From Luteimonas sp. RC10 (GTDB lineage: Bacteria > Pseudomonadota > Gammaproteobacteria > Xanthomonadales > Xanthomonadaceae), in assembly GCF_014192745.1 (NCBI RefSeq), contig NZ_JACHYJ010000002.1:186001-250000 (forward strand): DNA of 64,000 nucleotides, written 5' to 3'. Shown here piece after piece: positions 35,855-48,328 of the stretch. How positions within the stretch are numbered: position 1 is the first letter of the stretch; every line of letters begins with the position of its first letter. The position numbers and the translations under genes were made by a program. Under the pieces are notes generated by a model. The model did not search any database and was not told the origin of the DNA. It was given only the letters and a program-made list of their open reading frames with translations.

Positions 35855-37162
35855 ATGTCCATTGCTCCCACGGCCAGGAAGATCGGACCGGTGCTGGCGA
35901 CGTTCATGGTCGCCAACAACATGATCGGCTCGGGCTTCTTCCTGCTGCCGGCCACACTGGCGCGCTCGGGCGCGGTGACCGCGCTGTCGTGGCTGCTCGG
36001 CACGCTGCTGGCCGTCGCACTGGGCGGCGCATTCGCACGCCTGGCCCGCCAGTACCCGAACCTCGAATCGCCCGACGACTACATCCGCCCGACGCTGGGT
36101 CGCGACATGGGCTTTCTGGCCTCCACGCTGTACTGGCTGTCATCGTGGATCGGCAACAACGCGATCGCGGTGGCTGCGTTTGGCTATCTGATCATCCTGC
36201 TGCCGATCGAGGCGACGCCCGTCGCGCAGGTCGTCGGCCAGGTCGTGCTGATCTGGTCGATGTTCGCGCTGAACCTGTTCGGGCCGCGCACCATCGCCCG
36301 GTTCCAGTCGTTCTGCGTGGTGTTCGGCCTGCTGCCGGTCGCCGCGATCCTGATCGCCGGCTGGGCGCACTTCGATCCCGACCTGTACCTGGCCGGCTGG
36401 AACGTCAGCGGGCAATCGGACGCAGCGGTCGCGATCGGCTCGCTGTCGGTGGTGTTCTGGGCGTTCATCGGCCTGGAGACCGGGGCGATGGTCGCCGGTG
36501 TCGTCCGTGACCCGGACCGCAATGTGCCGATCGCCACGCTCGGCGGCATCCTGCTGGCCGGTGTCGTCTATCTGGTGTCCTCGGTGCTGATGATGGGCAT
36601 CGTACCGGTCGCCGAACTCGCGCAGTCGAGCGCACCGTTCGCGCTGGTCGCCGGACAGATGTTCGGCGCCTGGGCGATCCCGGTGATCGCCGCGGCGGCC
36701 GCGCTCAAGGCCACCGGCACGCTCGGCGGCTGGATGCTGGTGACCGGCGAGTCGGGCGCGCGCGCCGCCCAGCGTGGTTTCCTGCCGGCGATCTTTGGCC
36801 GGCTGCTGCGCAACGGCGCGGCCGGCACCGGCCTGCTGATCGTGGTGATCTCGATGACCGCGATCGCGCTGACCACCTTCTCCGACTCGGTGGCGGGCCA
36901 GTTCGAGACGATCATCAACATGGCGGTGACGCTGGTGGTGATGGCCTATGCCGCCGCGGGCCTGAGCCTGCTGCTCGGCAACCGCACGCATGCCTCGGGC
37001 ACGCGCGAGCGCCTGCTCGGCATGGGCGCCCTGCTCGCCTGCGGCCTGCTGGTCTGGTCGACGCCGATCGAGACGCTGATGGGCGCGGCGATCATCGCGC
37101 TGCTGGCCTGGGCCGGCTATCGCGGGTTCAGTCGCCGCGCACGGCCGGATGCCGCGCCGTGA
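35855..37162 (+). CDS. APC-superfamily basic amino-acid/polyamine antiporter (AdiC/PotE-like)
   Basis: 435 residues, 12 helices. Helix 1 carries VANNMIGSGFFLLPATLA, with the GSGFF loop that binds substrate in AdiC. FWAFIGLETGAMVAGVVRDPDRNVPIATLGG matches helix 6 and its loop, including the aromatic gate Trp. Family members exchange arginine/agmatine, ornithine/putrescine or similar. No decarboxylase gene is adjacent, so an acid-resistance system is not indicated here. ATG 35855 is chosen over an upstream start because it begins the conserved region. Its TGA overlaps the GTG of the next small gene. Confidence 0.9.
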   Translation: MSIAPTARKIGPVLATFMVANNMIGSGFFLLPATLARSGAVTALSWLLGTLLAVALGGAFARLARQYPNLESPDDYIRPTLGRDMGFLASTLYWLSSWIGNNAIAVAAFGYLIILLPIEATPVAQVVGQVVLIWSMFALNLFGPRTIARFQSFCVVFGLLPVAAILIAGWAHFDPDLYLAGWNVSGQSDAAVAIGSLSVVFWAFIGLETGAMVAGVVRDPDRNVPIATLGGILLAGVVYLVSSVLMMGIVPVAELAQSSAPFALVAGQMFGAWAIPVIAAAAALKATGTLGGWMLVTGESGARAAQRGFLPAIFGRLLRNGAAGTGLLIVVISMTAIALTTFSDSVAGQFETIINMAVTLVVMAYAAAGLSLLLGNRTHASGTRERLLGMGALLACGLLVWSTPIETLMGAAIIALLAWAGYRGFSRRARPDAAP

Positions 37163-37410
37163 CCACGCCCCAGAAGGACGACTACTGGTTTCCGGCCAAG
37201 TCCTTCGGCTGGGGCTGGGGGGCGCCGCGGTGCTGGCAGGGCTGGGCGGTGCTGGCGGTCTATGCGATCAGCGTCGTCGTCGTGCTGCTGCGGTTTCCGC
37301 CGCAGCGCGACCCCGCGGCCTTCTTCGGCTGCCTGTCGCTGGCCACCGCGCTGCTGATCGCAACCTGTGCGCTGAAGGGCGAACCACCGCGCTGGCGCTG
37401 GCATCGTTGA
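37159..37410 (+). CDS. Small membrane protein of unknown function
   Basis: 83 residues beginning at a GTG that overlaps the stop of the antiporter gene by 4 bases (GTGA), so it is translationally coupled to it. The sequence is Trp-rich at the start (DDYWFPAKSFGWGWGAPRCWQGW). Two hydrophobic helices (AVLAVYAISVVVVLL and FFGCLSLATALLIATCAL) and a short basic tail follow. No family recognised. Coupling suggests an accessory role for the transporter, but this is inference. Confidence 0.7.
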   Translation: MTTPQKDDYWFPAKSFGWGWGAPRCWQGWAVLAVYAISVVVVLLRFPPQRDPAAFFGCLSLATALLIATCALKGEPPRWRWHR

Positions 37411-37440
37411 TCGGTGCGCACGCGCGGTAGACTCTGCGCC

Positions 37441-38085
37441 ATGCCCGATCCGACGCCCCCCTTCGATGCCCACCGCCTGCGCGAGCTCGCCGGCGAGTTG
37501 ATCGTCAACGTCCGCGAACTCGCCCAGGCCGGCTGGACACCGGCGACCAGCAGCAACTTCTCGCAACGCCTCGACGACCGCCACGCGGCGATCACCGTGT
37601 CGGGCCGCGACAAGGGCCGGCTGCAGGAAGACGACATCATGGTCGTCGATTTCGATGGTCAGGCCGTAGGCAGTGACCATCGGCCGTCGGCCGAGACGCT
37701 GTTGCACACCCAGCTCTATCGCCGGTTCCCCGAGATCGGCTGCATCCTGCACACGCATTCGCCCAACCAGACGATCGCCTCACGGCTGTACGCCGGCGCC
37801 GGACACGTGCGCATCGAAGGCTACGAACTGCTCAAGGCCTTCGCCGGCAATGCGACCCACGAGACCGCGATCGACGTGCCGGTGCTGCCCAACAGCCAGC
37901 ACATGCCCACGCTCGCCGCGCAGGTCGAATGCCTGCTCGATGCCGGCCCCATGTGGGGCTACCTGATCGACGGCCACGGCCTGTATGCCTGGGGCCGCGA
38001 CATGGCCGAGGCGCGCCGGCATCTGGAAGCCTTCGATTTCCTGCTGCATTGCGAACTGGCGCTGCATCGTCTGCGCGGTCGCTGA
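37441..38085 (+). CDS. mtnB: Methylthioribulose-1-phosphate dehydratase
   Basis: 214 residues, class II aldolase fold. Dehydrates methylthioribulose-1-phosphate in the methionine salvage pathway. Features: [14 protein letters not shown] (about 31-44), [11 protein letters not shown], the zinc ligands His104 and His106 in ILHTHSPNQ, and a C-terminal DGHGLYAWG with a further His. ATG 37441 follows the short gap after the membrane-protein gene; TAGACT just upstream (37428-37433) may be a -10. First of three salvage genes in pathway order B, D, C along the DNA. Confidence 0.94.
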   Translation: MPDPTPPFDAHRLRELAGELIVNVRELAQAGWTPATSSNFSQRLDDRHAAITVSGRDKGRLQEDDIMVVDFDGQAVGSDHRPSAETLLHTQLYRRFPEIGCILHTHSPNQTIASRLYAGAGHVRIEGYELLKAFAGNATHETAIDVPVLPNSQHMPTLAAQVECLLDAGPMWGYLIDGHGLYAWGRDMAEARRHLEAFDFLLHCELALHRLRGR

Positions 38086-38195
38086 CCTCCCGATCCACGC
38101 GCGCGTGGAACGCCTGCGTTCCGCGCCAGTCAACGCCGGCGCCGAGGGCAGCTGCTAGTCTGGCGCGCTCACCCTCTCGCCCGAGCCAGACCGCC

Positions 38196-38753
38196 ATGAG
38201 CCGCCTTCGCATCTTCGCCGACAACGCCCCCGACACGCCGCTGTTCGACAGCCGCGATGGCGAGGAGATCGCCCGCGAGCTCGGCAGGCTCGGCGCGACC
38301 TTCGAGCGCTGGGAAGCCTCGCAACCGGTCGCTGCCGGCGCCTCGTCCGAGCAGGTCATGGCCGCCTACAAGGCCGACATCGACCGCATCAGCGCCGAGC
38401 GCGGCTTCACGACGGTCGATGTCATCAGCATCGCGCCGGACAACCCCAATCGCGACGAGCTGCGCAAGAAGTTCCTCGACGAACACCTGCACAAGGAAGA
38501 CGAGGTCCGCTTCTTCGTCGACGGCTCGGGGCTGTTCACGCTGCATGTCGAGGACAAGGTCTACGAGATCGAGTGCGTCAAGGGCGACCTGATCGGCGTG
38601 CCGCATGGCGTGACCCACTGGTTCGACATGGGCCCGGAGCCGCGCTTTGTGGCGATCCGGTTCTTCCAGCAGCCCGATGGTTGGATCGGCCACTTCACCG
38701 GTTCGGACATCGCCCAGCAGTTCCCGCGCTACGAGCCGGGCGCGCGCGACTGA
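38196..38753 (+). CDS. mtnD: Acireductone dioxygenase
   Basis: 185 residues, cupin fold. It oxidises acireductone to the methionine precursor ketoacid plus formate when iron is bound. The four metal ligands His97, His99, Glu103 (HLHKEDE) and His141 (GVTHWFDMG) are one position off those of the Klebsiella enzyme. In the 110-base gap before it lies GGAACGC / GCGTTCC (38107-38122), a small perfect hairpin that may modulate read-through from mtnB. Cytosolic. Confidence 0.95.
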   Translation: MSRLRIFADNAPDTPLFDSRDGEEIARELGRLGATFERWEASQPVAAGASSEQVMAAYKADIDRISAERGFTTVDVISIAPDNPNRDELRKKFLDEHLHKEDEVRFFVDGSGLFTLHVEDKVYEIECVKGDLIGVPHGVTHWFDMGPEPRFVAIRFFQQPDGWIGHFTGSDIAQQFPRYEPGARD

Positions 38754-38791
38754 CCCGCTCCTCAACACGCGCGCCAGGACCGATAAATCGC

Positions 38792-39481
38792 ATGATCCTC
38801 ACCGACATCGAAGGCACCACCAGCAGCATCTCGTTCGTCAAAGACGTCCTCTTCCCCTATGCCCGCCGCGCCCTGCCCGGTTTCGTCGCCGCACATGGTC
38901 AAGATCCCGACGTTCGTCGCTGGTTGGATGCGGTAGCGATCGAGCACGGCGCGATGTGCGACGACGCGATGATCGTCGAGACACTGCAGGGCTGGATCGA
39001 CGAGGACCGCAAGCACACCGCACTCAAGGCCTTGCAAGGCAAGATCTGGGAAGCGGGCTACCGCGAGGCCGACTTCACCGCGCACATCTACCCCGACGCG
39101 GCGCAGGCCCTGCGCCGCTGGCATGCGGCCGGCGAACGCCTGGCGGTGTACTCGTCGGGCTCGGTCCCGGCGCAGAAGCTGTTCTTCGGCCACAGCGATG
39201 CCGGCGACCTGACGGGTCTGATCTCGGCCTGGTTCGACACCGAGGTCGGCGGCAAGCGCGAGGCGGCAAGCTATGCGCGCATTGCCGAGGCATTGCACGA
39301 GTCACCGGCGGCGATCGTGTTCCTGTCCGATGTCGTGGCCGAACTCGACGCCGCCCGCGAGGCCGGCCTGCGCACGGTGCTGGTCGACCGCCTCGACGAC
39401 TACCCCGAACCGCGCGATGCGACCGCCGCAAACGGCCACCGCCGCGTGACCTCGTTCGACGCGATCGATCCTGCCGCCTGA
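38792..39481 (+). CDS. mtnC: Enolase-phosphatase E1 (acireductone synthase)
   Basis: 229 residues, HAD superfamily. Enolises and dephosphorylates diketo-5-methylthiopentyl-1-phosphate to acireductone. HAD motif I is [13 protein letters not shown] with Asp5 and Glu7, the Asp-Ile-Glu-Gly-Thr form special to MtnC. Motif II is [13 protein letters not shown], the Lys/Gly region is [12 protein letters not shown] and motif III is [14 protein letters not shown]. It starts 39 bases after mtnD. The gene for the preceding isomerase, mtnA, is not in this window. Confidence 0.95.
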   Translation: MILTDIEGTTSSISFVKDVLFPYARRALPGFVAAHGQDPDVRRWLDAVAIEHGAMCDDAMIVETLQGWIDEDRKHTALKALQGKIWEAGYREADFTAHIYPDAAQALRRWHAAGERLAVYSSGSVPAQKLFFGHSDAGDLTGLISAWFDTEVGGKREAASYARIAEALHESPAAIVFLSDVVAELDAAREAGLRTVLVDRLDDYPEPRDATAANGHRRVTSFDAIDPAA

Positions 39482-39639
39482 TCACGCGCGCCCTGTCGGC
39501 GTGCTGGGTACGCGCAGACACGATGATGACGAGACTGCGCAGATCGTTGCCGAACGCGTCAGACCGAGGCCATGTCGCACGCACTGCGCCTGCTGTAACG
39601 CGAGCAATTCTCATTCCGTCATGCCCTGTGCGCGCTCGC

Positions 39640-39756
39640 TAGAATCGAGGCGCGCCGCAAGCCCGCCCTCGCCAGCCAGCCGCGCACGACCCGCCCGCCA
39701 GCCTTCGCTCGCCAGCCGGTCATCTTTCAAAAACCCGCGCTTGCGCGGGTTTTTGC
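39640..39756 (+). ncRNA. Possible small RNA ending in a strong terminator
   Basis: TAGAAT (39640-39645) could be a -10, though no good -35 is seen. A transcript from about 39652 to the terminator would be about 105 bases. It contains the octamer CGCCAGCC three times (near 39673, 39693 and 39711) and has no open frame of interest. Alternatively the hairpin simply ends the mtn transcript 250 bases after mtnC. Confidence 0.3.
39729..39754. terminator. Bidirectional intrinsic terminator
   Basis: AAAAACCCGCGC, TT, GCGCGGGTTTTT: a perfect 12-bp stem with A-run and T-run, able to work in both directions. It lies 248 bases after mtnC and ahead of the repeat cluster. Confidence 0.92.
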
Positions 39757-39913
39757 ATTTCATCGATCGCTCGGTGCGCAATGCGTGTTCCGTGCTACGC
39801 ACGCCGCATCTCCACTCGTACAGATCGCCCCCCGATCCCCGCACCGTCGCAAGCGTACGCAGGCGACAACGCGCCTGCAGACAGGCGTTGCCGAAAGCTC
39901 GCCGCGAGCGTCC

Positions 39914-40204
39914 GCCCCCACCCCAGCCCTCCCCCGCATGCGGGGGAGGGAGCAAGGCAATGCACCCGTTGCATTCCGTTCTCCCGCATGCGAGGGAGCA
40001 CCGCCGTTCTCATTCGACCGTGGATACGACGCGAGCGCACACCGCACACGGCAGCCGTGCGTTCCCTCCCCGCTTGCAGGGGAGGGAGCACAGCCCTTCT
40101 CAGTCGACCGGGATACGACGCGAGCGCACACCGCACACGGCAGCCGTGTGTCCCCTCCCCCGCTTGCGGGGGAGGTCGACGCGCAACGCGCGGCGGGTGG
40201 GGGC
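39914..40204. repeat. Repeat cluster with an 89-bp tandem unit and hairpins
   Basis: The cluster opens with the module CCCCCACCCCAGCCC, CTCCCCCGC/GCGGGGGAG seen also at 7591. A unit containing GGATACGACGCGAGCGCAC and CACGGCAGCCGTG starts at 40022 and again at 40111 (89 bp apart, nearly identical). It closes with a double-hairpin copy (CCTCCCCCGC/GCGGGGGAGG at 40154-40175, then GTCGACGCGC and GGTGGGGG). With the sRNA/terminator part it accounts for the 842-base gap after mtnC. Confidence 0.88.
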
Positions 40205-40323
40205 GTCTTCGAGCACCGTTGCGCCCGCATTGCGCTGGTCATGTGCGAGCACCGGCGACCGGCATCGCGCGACATAGGCCGCACCGACGCGATCACGTCG
40301 GCAAGACGCGATCTCGCGCGGGG

Positions 40324-40830
40324 TCAGTGCCCGCTGTGGCCCTCGGCCGCGGCATCGCCGGCCAGGGGGCGGACGTCGAACTGGACCTGCTGTGCAGGCG
40401 CGTGTTCGAAGTGCAGCGTCGCCTCGACCGTGGCGCCCGCCCGCAGCGGCTCGACCGGGTCGATGAACATCAGGTGGTAGCCGCCGGGGCGCAGTTCGAC
40501 GTCCGTGCCGGCGGCCAGCGGGACGCCGTCGGGCAGTTCGCGCATGCGCATCATGCCGCCGTCGTGGCGCATCTCATGGATCTCCACCGCAGCGGCGGCG
40601 GCGCTCTCCACCGACACCAGCCGGTCGTCGGCGGCGCTGCGCAGGGTCAGATAGCCACCGGCCACGGCCGCATTGGGCGGGGTCTCGCGGATCCAGGGGT
40701 CGGACACCGTGACCTGGGCGGTACCGGTCGCGGATGCCGGCGTGGCGGCATCGGGCGACGACGGCTGGCAGGCGGCCAGGGTCAGGGCGGTCAGGCCGAC
40801 GGCAAGAAGACCGAAACGGGGATGGCGCAT
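40324..40830 (-). CDS. Periplasmic copper chaperone PCu(A)C
   Basis: 168 residues. Lipoprotein-type signal [21 protein letters not shown] (lipid-modified Cys21). The copper site follows the family pattern: His85 and Met87 (EIHEM), Met96, then His119 and Met121 (GGYHLMF). A C-terminal EGHSGH may add a ligand. Such proteins deliver Cu(I) to cytochrome oxidase in the periplasm. ATG 40830; divergent from xseA with a 118-base shared gap. No Sco-like or copper-transport partner is adjacent. Confidence 0.93.
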   Translation of the reverse strand: MRHPRFGLLAVGLTALTLAACQPSSPDAATPASATGTAQVTVSDPWIRETPPNAAVAGGYLTLRSAADDRLVSVESAAAAAVEIHEMRHDGGMMRMRELPDGVPLAAGTDVELRPGGYHLMFIDPVEPLRAGATVEATLHFEHAPAQQVQFDVRPLAGDAAAEGHSGH

Positions 40831-40948
40831 CCGAGTACTCCGCTGCGACGCCTGCGGCGCCTGGCCGGCCATTATCGCCGGCTGCGGGCATGGCGCCTGC
40901 GACCGGGTGTCGCAGCCCCACGCACCGCATGCCGGTATCCTTGTGCGC

Positions 40949-42277
40949 ATGCACGATTCCGCACGCGACGTCCTGACCCCGAGCCAGCTCAACACCCTCG
41001 CCCGCGGGTTGCTGGAGGACAGCTTTCCCCAAGTCGCGGTCGAGGGCGAGTTGTGCAACGTCTCACGCCCGGCGTCGGGGCATATGTACTTCACGCTCAA
41101 GGACACGCGCGCCCAGGTGCGCTGCGCGCTGTTCCGGCAGAAGAGCCAGTGGCTGCGCTTCGTGCCGCGCGACGGCATGCTGGTGCGCGCGCGCGGCCGG
41201 GTGACACTGTACGAGGCGCGCGGCGACTACCAGTTGATCCTCGACACGCTCGAGGAAGCCGGCGAAGGCGCGCTGCGGCGGGCGTTCGACGCGCTCAAGG
41301 CCCGCCTGCAGGCCGAAGGCCTGTTCGAGGTCGAGCGCAAGCGCCCGCTGCCAGTGTTCCCTAGGCGGCTGGGCGTGATCACCTCGCCGTCGGGCGCGGC
41401 GGTGCGCGACGTGCTCAGCGTGCTGGCACGCCGGTTCCCGCTGCTCGAAGTCGAGGTGCTGCCGACGCTGGTCCAGGGCGTCGAGGCGCCGGCACAGTTG
41501 CTGCGCACGCTGCAGCGCGCTGGAGACAGTGGCCGCTACGACGTGCTGCTGCTGACCCGCGGCGGCGGTTCGCTCGAGGACCTGTGGGCGTTCAATGACG
41601 AGGCGCTGGCCCGCGCGGTGGCGGCCTCGCCGGTGCCGGTGGTCTCCGCCGTCGGGCACGAGACCGACTTCAGCCTGACCGACTTCGCAGCCGACCTGCG
41701 CGCGCCGACGCCATCGGCCGCGGCCGAATTGCTCACACCCGACCGCGCCGACCTGCTCGGGCGGGTCCGCCAGTTGCAGCGCCAGGTCGATGCGGTGCAA
41801 CTGCGCACGCTGCAGACCTGCGCCCAGCGGCTTGACCGCGCGGCGCTGCGCTTGCAGGCCACCCGCCCCCAAGCGCGCCTCGACGCCTTGCGTCAGCGGC
41901 AAGAAGCGGCGCTGCGCCGACTGCAGACCGCCCATCGGCAGCAACTGCAGCAGCGCCAGGCGCGGCTCCAGCATGCCGGCGCGGTGTTGCGCGCAGCCTC
42001 CCCGCAACGGCGGCTCGCCCAATTGCACCAGCGCCTGGATGCGCTGCAGGCGCGGCCGCAGGCCGCGGTGGCGCGGCGGCTGCAGCGCGACGCGCTGCAT
42101 CTGCGCGGGCTGGTGCGCTCGCTTGAAGCAGTGAGCCCGCTGGCCACGATCGCCCGCGGCTACAGCATCCTGCAGCACGAGGACGGCCGCATCGTGCGCA
42201 GCACCGCCGACGCTGCGCCCGGCGATCGGCTCGATGCACGGGTCGGCGATGGCATGCTGCGGGTCGAGGTGCAGTAG
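40949..42277 (+). CDS. xseA: Exodeoxyribonuclease VII large subunit
   Basis: 442 residues. Large subunit of the enzyme that degrades single-stranded DNA to short oligonucleotides. N-terminal OB-fold (about 8-105: [37 protein letters not shown]). Catalytic domain: [54 protein letters not shown] with conserved His/Asp. A long Gln/Arg/Leu-rich coiled coil (about 270-390) binds the small subunit, and [10 protein letters not shown] closes the protein. The xseB gene is not in the window. Confidence 0.96.
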   Translation: MHDSARDVLTPSQLNTLARGLLEDSFPQVAVEGELCNVSRPASGHMYFTLKDTRAQVRCALFRQKSQWLRFVPRDGMLVRARGRVTLYEARGDYQLILDTLEEAGEGALRRAFDALKARLQAEGLFEVERKRPLPVFPRRLGVITSPSGAAVRDVLSVLARRFPLLEVEVLPTLVQGVEAPAQLLRTLQRAGDSGRYDVLLLTRGGGSLEDLWAFNDEALARAVAASPVPVVSAVGHETDFSLTDFAADLRAPTPSAAAELLTPDRADLLGRVRQLQRQVDAVQLRTLQTCAQRLDRAALRLQATRPQARLDALRQRQEAALRRLQTAHRQQLQQRQARLQHAGAVLRAASPQRRLAQLHQRLDALQARPQAAVARRLQRDALHLRGLVRSLEAVSPLATIARGYSILQHEDGRIVRSTADAAPGDRLDARVGDGMLRVEVQ

Positions 42278-42355
42278 CACGGCCCTGCCCTCGCCCGGCG
42301 ATCACGCCGAGGCTGGCACGATGACCGGCGATCTGTCGCTGGAGCATACGGACCG

Positions 42356-44002
<1,647 letters not shown>

Positions 44003-44036
44003 GCACCCCACCCGCCTTCCGATCCTGGAGACCCCG

Positions 44037-45497
<1,461 letters not shown>

Positions 45498-45548
45498 GTC
45501 GGCCGTCGCCGCGCCGCCCGGCGCGCTGGGTGCGGCAGCGCGTCGGCA

Positions 45549-46157
45549 CTAGCCGCCGCGCGCCGCCAGCACCCGCTCGACATCGCGCAGTGACAGTCCG
45601 CGCGCGCGCAGCAACACCAGCAGGTGGTACAGCAGGTCGGCGCCCTCGCCCAGCAGTTCGTCGTCGCCTTGCGCGACGGCTGCCAGTGCAGTCTCCACGC
45701 CTTCCTCGCCGACCTTCTGTGCGATGCGGCGGATGCCGCCGTCGAACAGCCGCGTGGTGTAGCTGCCGTCCGGCCGCTCGCGCGCGCGCTGCGCGACCAG
45801 CGCATCCAGCTCGGCCAGCACACCGCCCGGAGCGGACGGGAAACAGCTGGGCCGCTGCAGGTGGCAGGTCGGGCCCTGCGGCCTTGCCAGCACCAGCAGC
45901 GTGTCGGCATCGCAGTCAGCGTCGATGGCGACCAGCTCAAGCACGTGGCCCGACTGCTCGCCCTTGGTCCATAGCCGCCCCTTGCTGCGGCTGAAGAACG
46001 TCACCTGGCCCAGCCGGCGCGTGGCATCGAGCGCATCGCGGTCCATGTAGCCGTGCATCAACACGCGCAGCGTATCGGCGTCCTGGATGATCGCTGGCAA
46101 CAGGCCGTCGCCCTTGGTCCAGTCCAGCGCCGCCGGGTCGAAAGGGAGGTCGCTCAT
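45549..46157 (-). CDS. hisI: Bifunctional phosphoribosyl-AMP cyclohydrolase / phosphoribosyl-ATP pyrophosphatase
   Basis: 202 residues, steps 2 and 3 of histidine synthesis. N-terminal HisI part (about 1-115): VLMHGYMDRDAL, TFFSRSKGRLWTKGE and DCDADTLLVLARPQGPTCHL with the metal-binding Asp/Cys residues. C-terminal HisE part (about 115-202): RIAQKVGEEGVETALAA and ELLGEGADLLYHLLVLL. ATG 46157 has AGGA seven bases upstream; an in-frame start at 46220 within hisF is less likely. Last gene of the operon. Confidence 0.96.
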   Translation of the reverse strand: MSDLPFDPAALDWTKGDGLLPAIIQDADTLRVLMHGYMDRDALDATRRLGQVTFFSRSKGRLWTKGEQSGHVLELVAIDADCDADTLLVLARPQGPTCHLQRPSCFPSAPGGVLAELDALVAQRARERPDGSYTTRLFDGGIRRIAQKVGEEGVETALAAVAQGDDELLGEGADLLYHLLVLLRARGLSLRDVERVLAARGG

Positions 46158-46212
46158 GGCATCGTCCTGTGGCGCATGGGGATGGGCGGACTGCGCACCC
46201 TGGTCGCGGCGG

Positions 46213-46986
46213 TCAGACATCGCGCACCGCCACGCCGGCCGCGCACAGCTCGCGCTTGAGGTCGGGAATCGCGATGCGGCCACTGTGGAACACACTGGCC
46301 GCCAGCGCGCCGTCGACGTCGGCCTGAAGAAACGCATCGATGAAATGGGTGGTCTCGCCTGCCCCGCCGGAGGCAACCAGCGGCACCTCGCACAACGCGC
46401 GCGCCTGACGCAGCTGGGCGATGTCGTAACCGCGGCGCACACCGTCGTTGTCCATGCAGTTGAGCACGATCTCGCCGGCGCCCAGCCGTTGCGCCTCGAC
46501 GATCCAGTCGAGCGTGCGCACCGCCAGCGCACGGGTGTGGTCCGGATCGCCGGTGTGGCTGCGCACCCGCCATTGCCCATCGGCCTCGCGGATCGAATCG
46601 ATGCCCACGACCACGCACTGCACGCCGAAGGCATCCGCCAGTTCGGCGATCAGTGCCGGGCGCTCGAGCGCCGGGGTGTTGATCGAGATCTTGTCGGCGC
46701 CGGCATGCAGCACCGCACGCGCGGTGTCGACATCGCGGATGCCGCCGGCGACGCAGAACGGAATGTCGATCAGCCGTGACACCCGCTCGACCCAGCTGCG
46801 GTCGACCGAGCGGCCCTGGGGACTGGCGGAAATATCGTAGAACACCAGCTCGTCGGCGCCGGCATCGCGATAGCGCAGCGCCAGTTCGGCGATGTCGCCC
46901 ATGTCGACGTGATCGCGGAAGCGCACGCCCTTGACCACGCGGCCCTCGCGCACGTCCAGGCACGGAATGATCCGCCGGCTCAGCAT
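46213..46986 (-). CDS. hisF: Imidazole glycerol phosphate synthase, cyclase subunit
   Basis: 257 residues, TIM barrel. With HisH it turns PRFAR and glutamine-derived ammonia into imidazole glycerol phosphate and AICAR. Catalytic Asp11 is in [14 protein letters not shown], and the second Asp is in [12 protein letters not shown] (about 130). Both phosphate-binding half-barrels are visible ([23 protein letters not shown]). ATG 46986 overlaps the hisA stop. Operon position 8 of 9. Confidence 0.97.
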   Translation of the reverse strand: MLSRRIIPCLDVREGRVVKGVRFRDHVDMGDIAELALRYRDAGADELVFYDISASPQGRSVDRSWVERVSRLIDIPFCVAGGIRDVDTARAVLHAGADKISINTPALERPALIAELADAFGVQCVVVGIDSIREADGQWRVRSHTGDPDHTRALAVRTLDWIVEAQRLGAGEIVLNCMDNDGVRRGYDIAQLRQARALCEVPLVASGGAGETTHFIDAFLQADVDGALAASVFHSGRIAIPDLKRELCAAGVAVRDV

Positions 46987-47717
46987 GCTAGTGCGTCCTG
47001 CAGTGCGAAGCGGCCTTCGAGCAGTGCCCGACCGAGCACGATGCCGGCGCAGCCCTGCGTACGCGCCGCGGCGATGTCGTCCAGGGCGCGCACGCCGCCC
47101 GAGGCCTGTACCTGCAGCGCCGGTGCCAGCGCACGCAGGTGCGTGTACAGCGCGCGGTTGGGGCCGGACAGCATGCCGTCGCGGGCGATGTCGGTGCTCA
47201 ACAGATGGCGCAGCCCGGCCTGCGCGTAGTGCACGGCCAGGGTGTCGAGCGTGACCTCGGCGGTCTCGGTCCAGCCGTGCACCGGCAGGCGCCAGACGCC
47301 GTCGGCGTCCTGGCGCGTGTCGAGCGCGACGGTGATGCGCTCGGCGCCGAAGCGCCCGATCCAGCCGGTCACCGCATCGGCATCGCGCACCGCGAGCGAC
47401 CCGACCACCACGCGGGCGGCGCCGGCCTCGAGGATGCGCGCGACGTCGTCGGCGCTGCGCACACCACCGCCGGTCTGTACCTGCAGGCGGGTGGTCTGAC
47501 GGATGCGCGCCAGCAATGGCGCAAGCGTGAAGCCACCCGCGCGTGCGGCGTCGAGGTCGACCAGGTGCAGCCAGGTCGCGCCCGCCTCGGCGTAGGCCTG
47601 GATCTGGGCCAGCGGATCGTCGCTGTAGCGCGTCTCGCGCGCGTAGTCACCCTGCGCCAACCGCACCACGCGACCGTCGCGGATGTCGATGGCGGGATAG
47701 ACAGTGAAACCGCTCAT
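46980..47717 (-). CDS. hisA: ProFAR isomerase (phosphoribosylformimino-AICAR-phosphate ribotide isomerase)
   Basis: 245 residues, TIM barrel related to HisF. Opens the ribose ring of ProFAR by an Amadori rearrangement. N-terminal [20 protein letters not shown] carries the catalytic base Asp, and a second Asp is in [14 protein letters not shown] (about 170). [13 protein letters not shown] and [12 protein letters not shown] are the phosphate-binding loops. ATG 47717 overlaps the hisH stop (ATGA). Confidence 0.97.
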   Translation of the reverse strand: MSGFTVYPAIDIRDGRVVRLAQGDYARETRYSDDPLAQIQAYAEAGATWLHLVDLDAARAGGFTLAPLLARIRQTTRLQVQTGGGVRSADDVARILEAGAARVVVGSLAVRDADAVTGWIGRFGAERITVALDTRQDADGVWRLPVHGWTETAEVTLDTLAVHYAQAGLRHLLSTDIARDGMLSGPNRALYTHLRALAPALQVQASGGVRALDDIAAARTQGCAGIVLGRALLEGRFALQDALAC

Positions 47718-48328
47718 GCGCGGACTCCGGAAACGAACGAGGGCGACAGGAAGTTGCGCAGCAGTTGCGCGCCGACCGCGGCCGAGCGCTCGGGATGGAA
47801 CTGCGCGCCGGCGACCAGGCCCCGCTGCACCGCGGCGGCGAACGGCTGACCATGGTCACAGGCCAGAATGCAGTCGTCGGTCACCGGCGCGGCATAGCTG
47901 TGCACGAAGAAGGCCTGCGCATCGTCGTCGATGCCGGTGCGCAGCGCGCTGTCGGCCTTGGGCTGCAGCCGGTTCCAGCCCATGTGCGGCACCCGGATCC
48001 CGGGCCCGCCGTGCAGCCGCGCGACAACACCGGGCAACAGGCCCAGGCCCTCGACATCGCCTTCTTGCGAGCGCTCGAACAGCAGCTGCATGCCCACGCA
48101 GATGCCCAGCAGCGGCCGCTCCAGCGTGCACAGGACCTCGACCAGATCGAGCGCGCGCAGCCGCGCCATGACCTGCGCCGCGGTGCCGACCCCGGGCAGG
48201 ATCACGCGGTCGGCGCCGCGGATCGCCTCGGCGTCGGTGACCAACGCAGCGGTCACGCCCAGGCGCTCGAACGCGTAGCGCACCGAGCCGGTGTTGGCGC
48301 CGCCGGCATCGACGATCACCACACGCAT
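47714..48328 (-). CDS. hisH: Imidazole glycerol phosphate synthase, glutaminase subunit
   Basis: 204 residues. Class I amidotransferase partner of HisF: supplies ammonia from glutamine. Nucleophile Cys77 in [12 protein letters not shown]; His and Glu of the triad in GAQFHPERS near the end; oxyanion loop in [10 protein letters not shown]. Two possible starts sit side by side, GTG at 48331 and ATG at 48328, both overlapping the hisB stop. ATG gives the usual [12 protein letters not shown] start and is used. Confidence 0.96.
   Translation of the reverse strand: MRVVIVDAGGANTGSVRYAFERLGVTAALVTDAEAIRGADRVILPGVGTAAQVMARLRALDLVEVLCTLERPLLGICVGMQLLFERSQEGDVEGLGLLPGVVARLHGGPGIRVPHMGWNRLQPKADSALRTGIDDDAQAFFVHSYAAPVTDDCILACDHGQPFAAAVQRGLVAGAQFHPERSAAVGAQLLRNFLSPSFVSGVRA

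Noticed and set aside
35855..37162. Acid-resistance arginine system
   Set aside because: The antiporter resembles AdiC, but no decarboxylase gene is next to it.
39914..40204. Possible CRISPR array
   Set aside because: Only two units of 89 bp with no alternating short repeats and unique spacers, and no cas genes.
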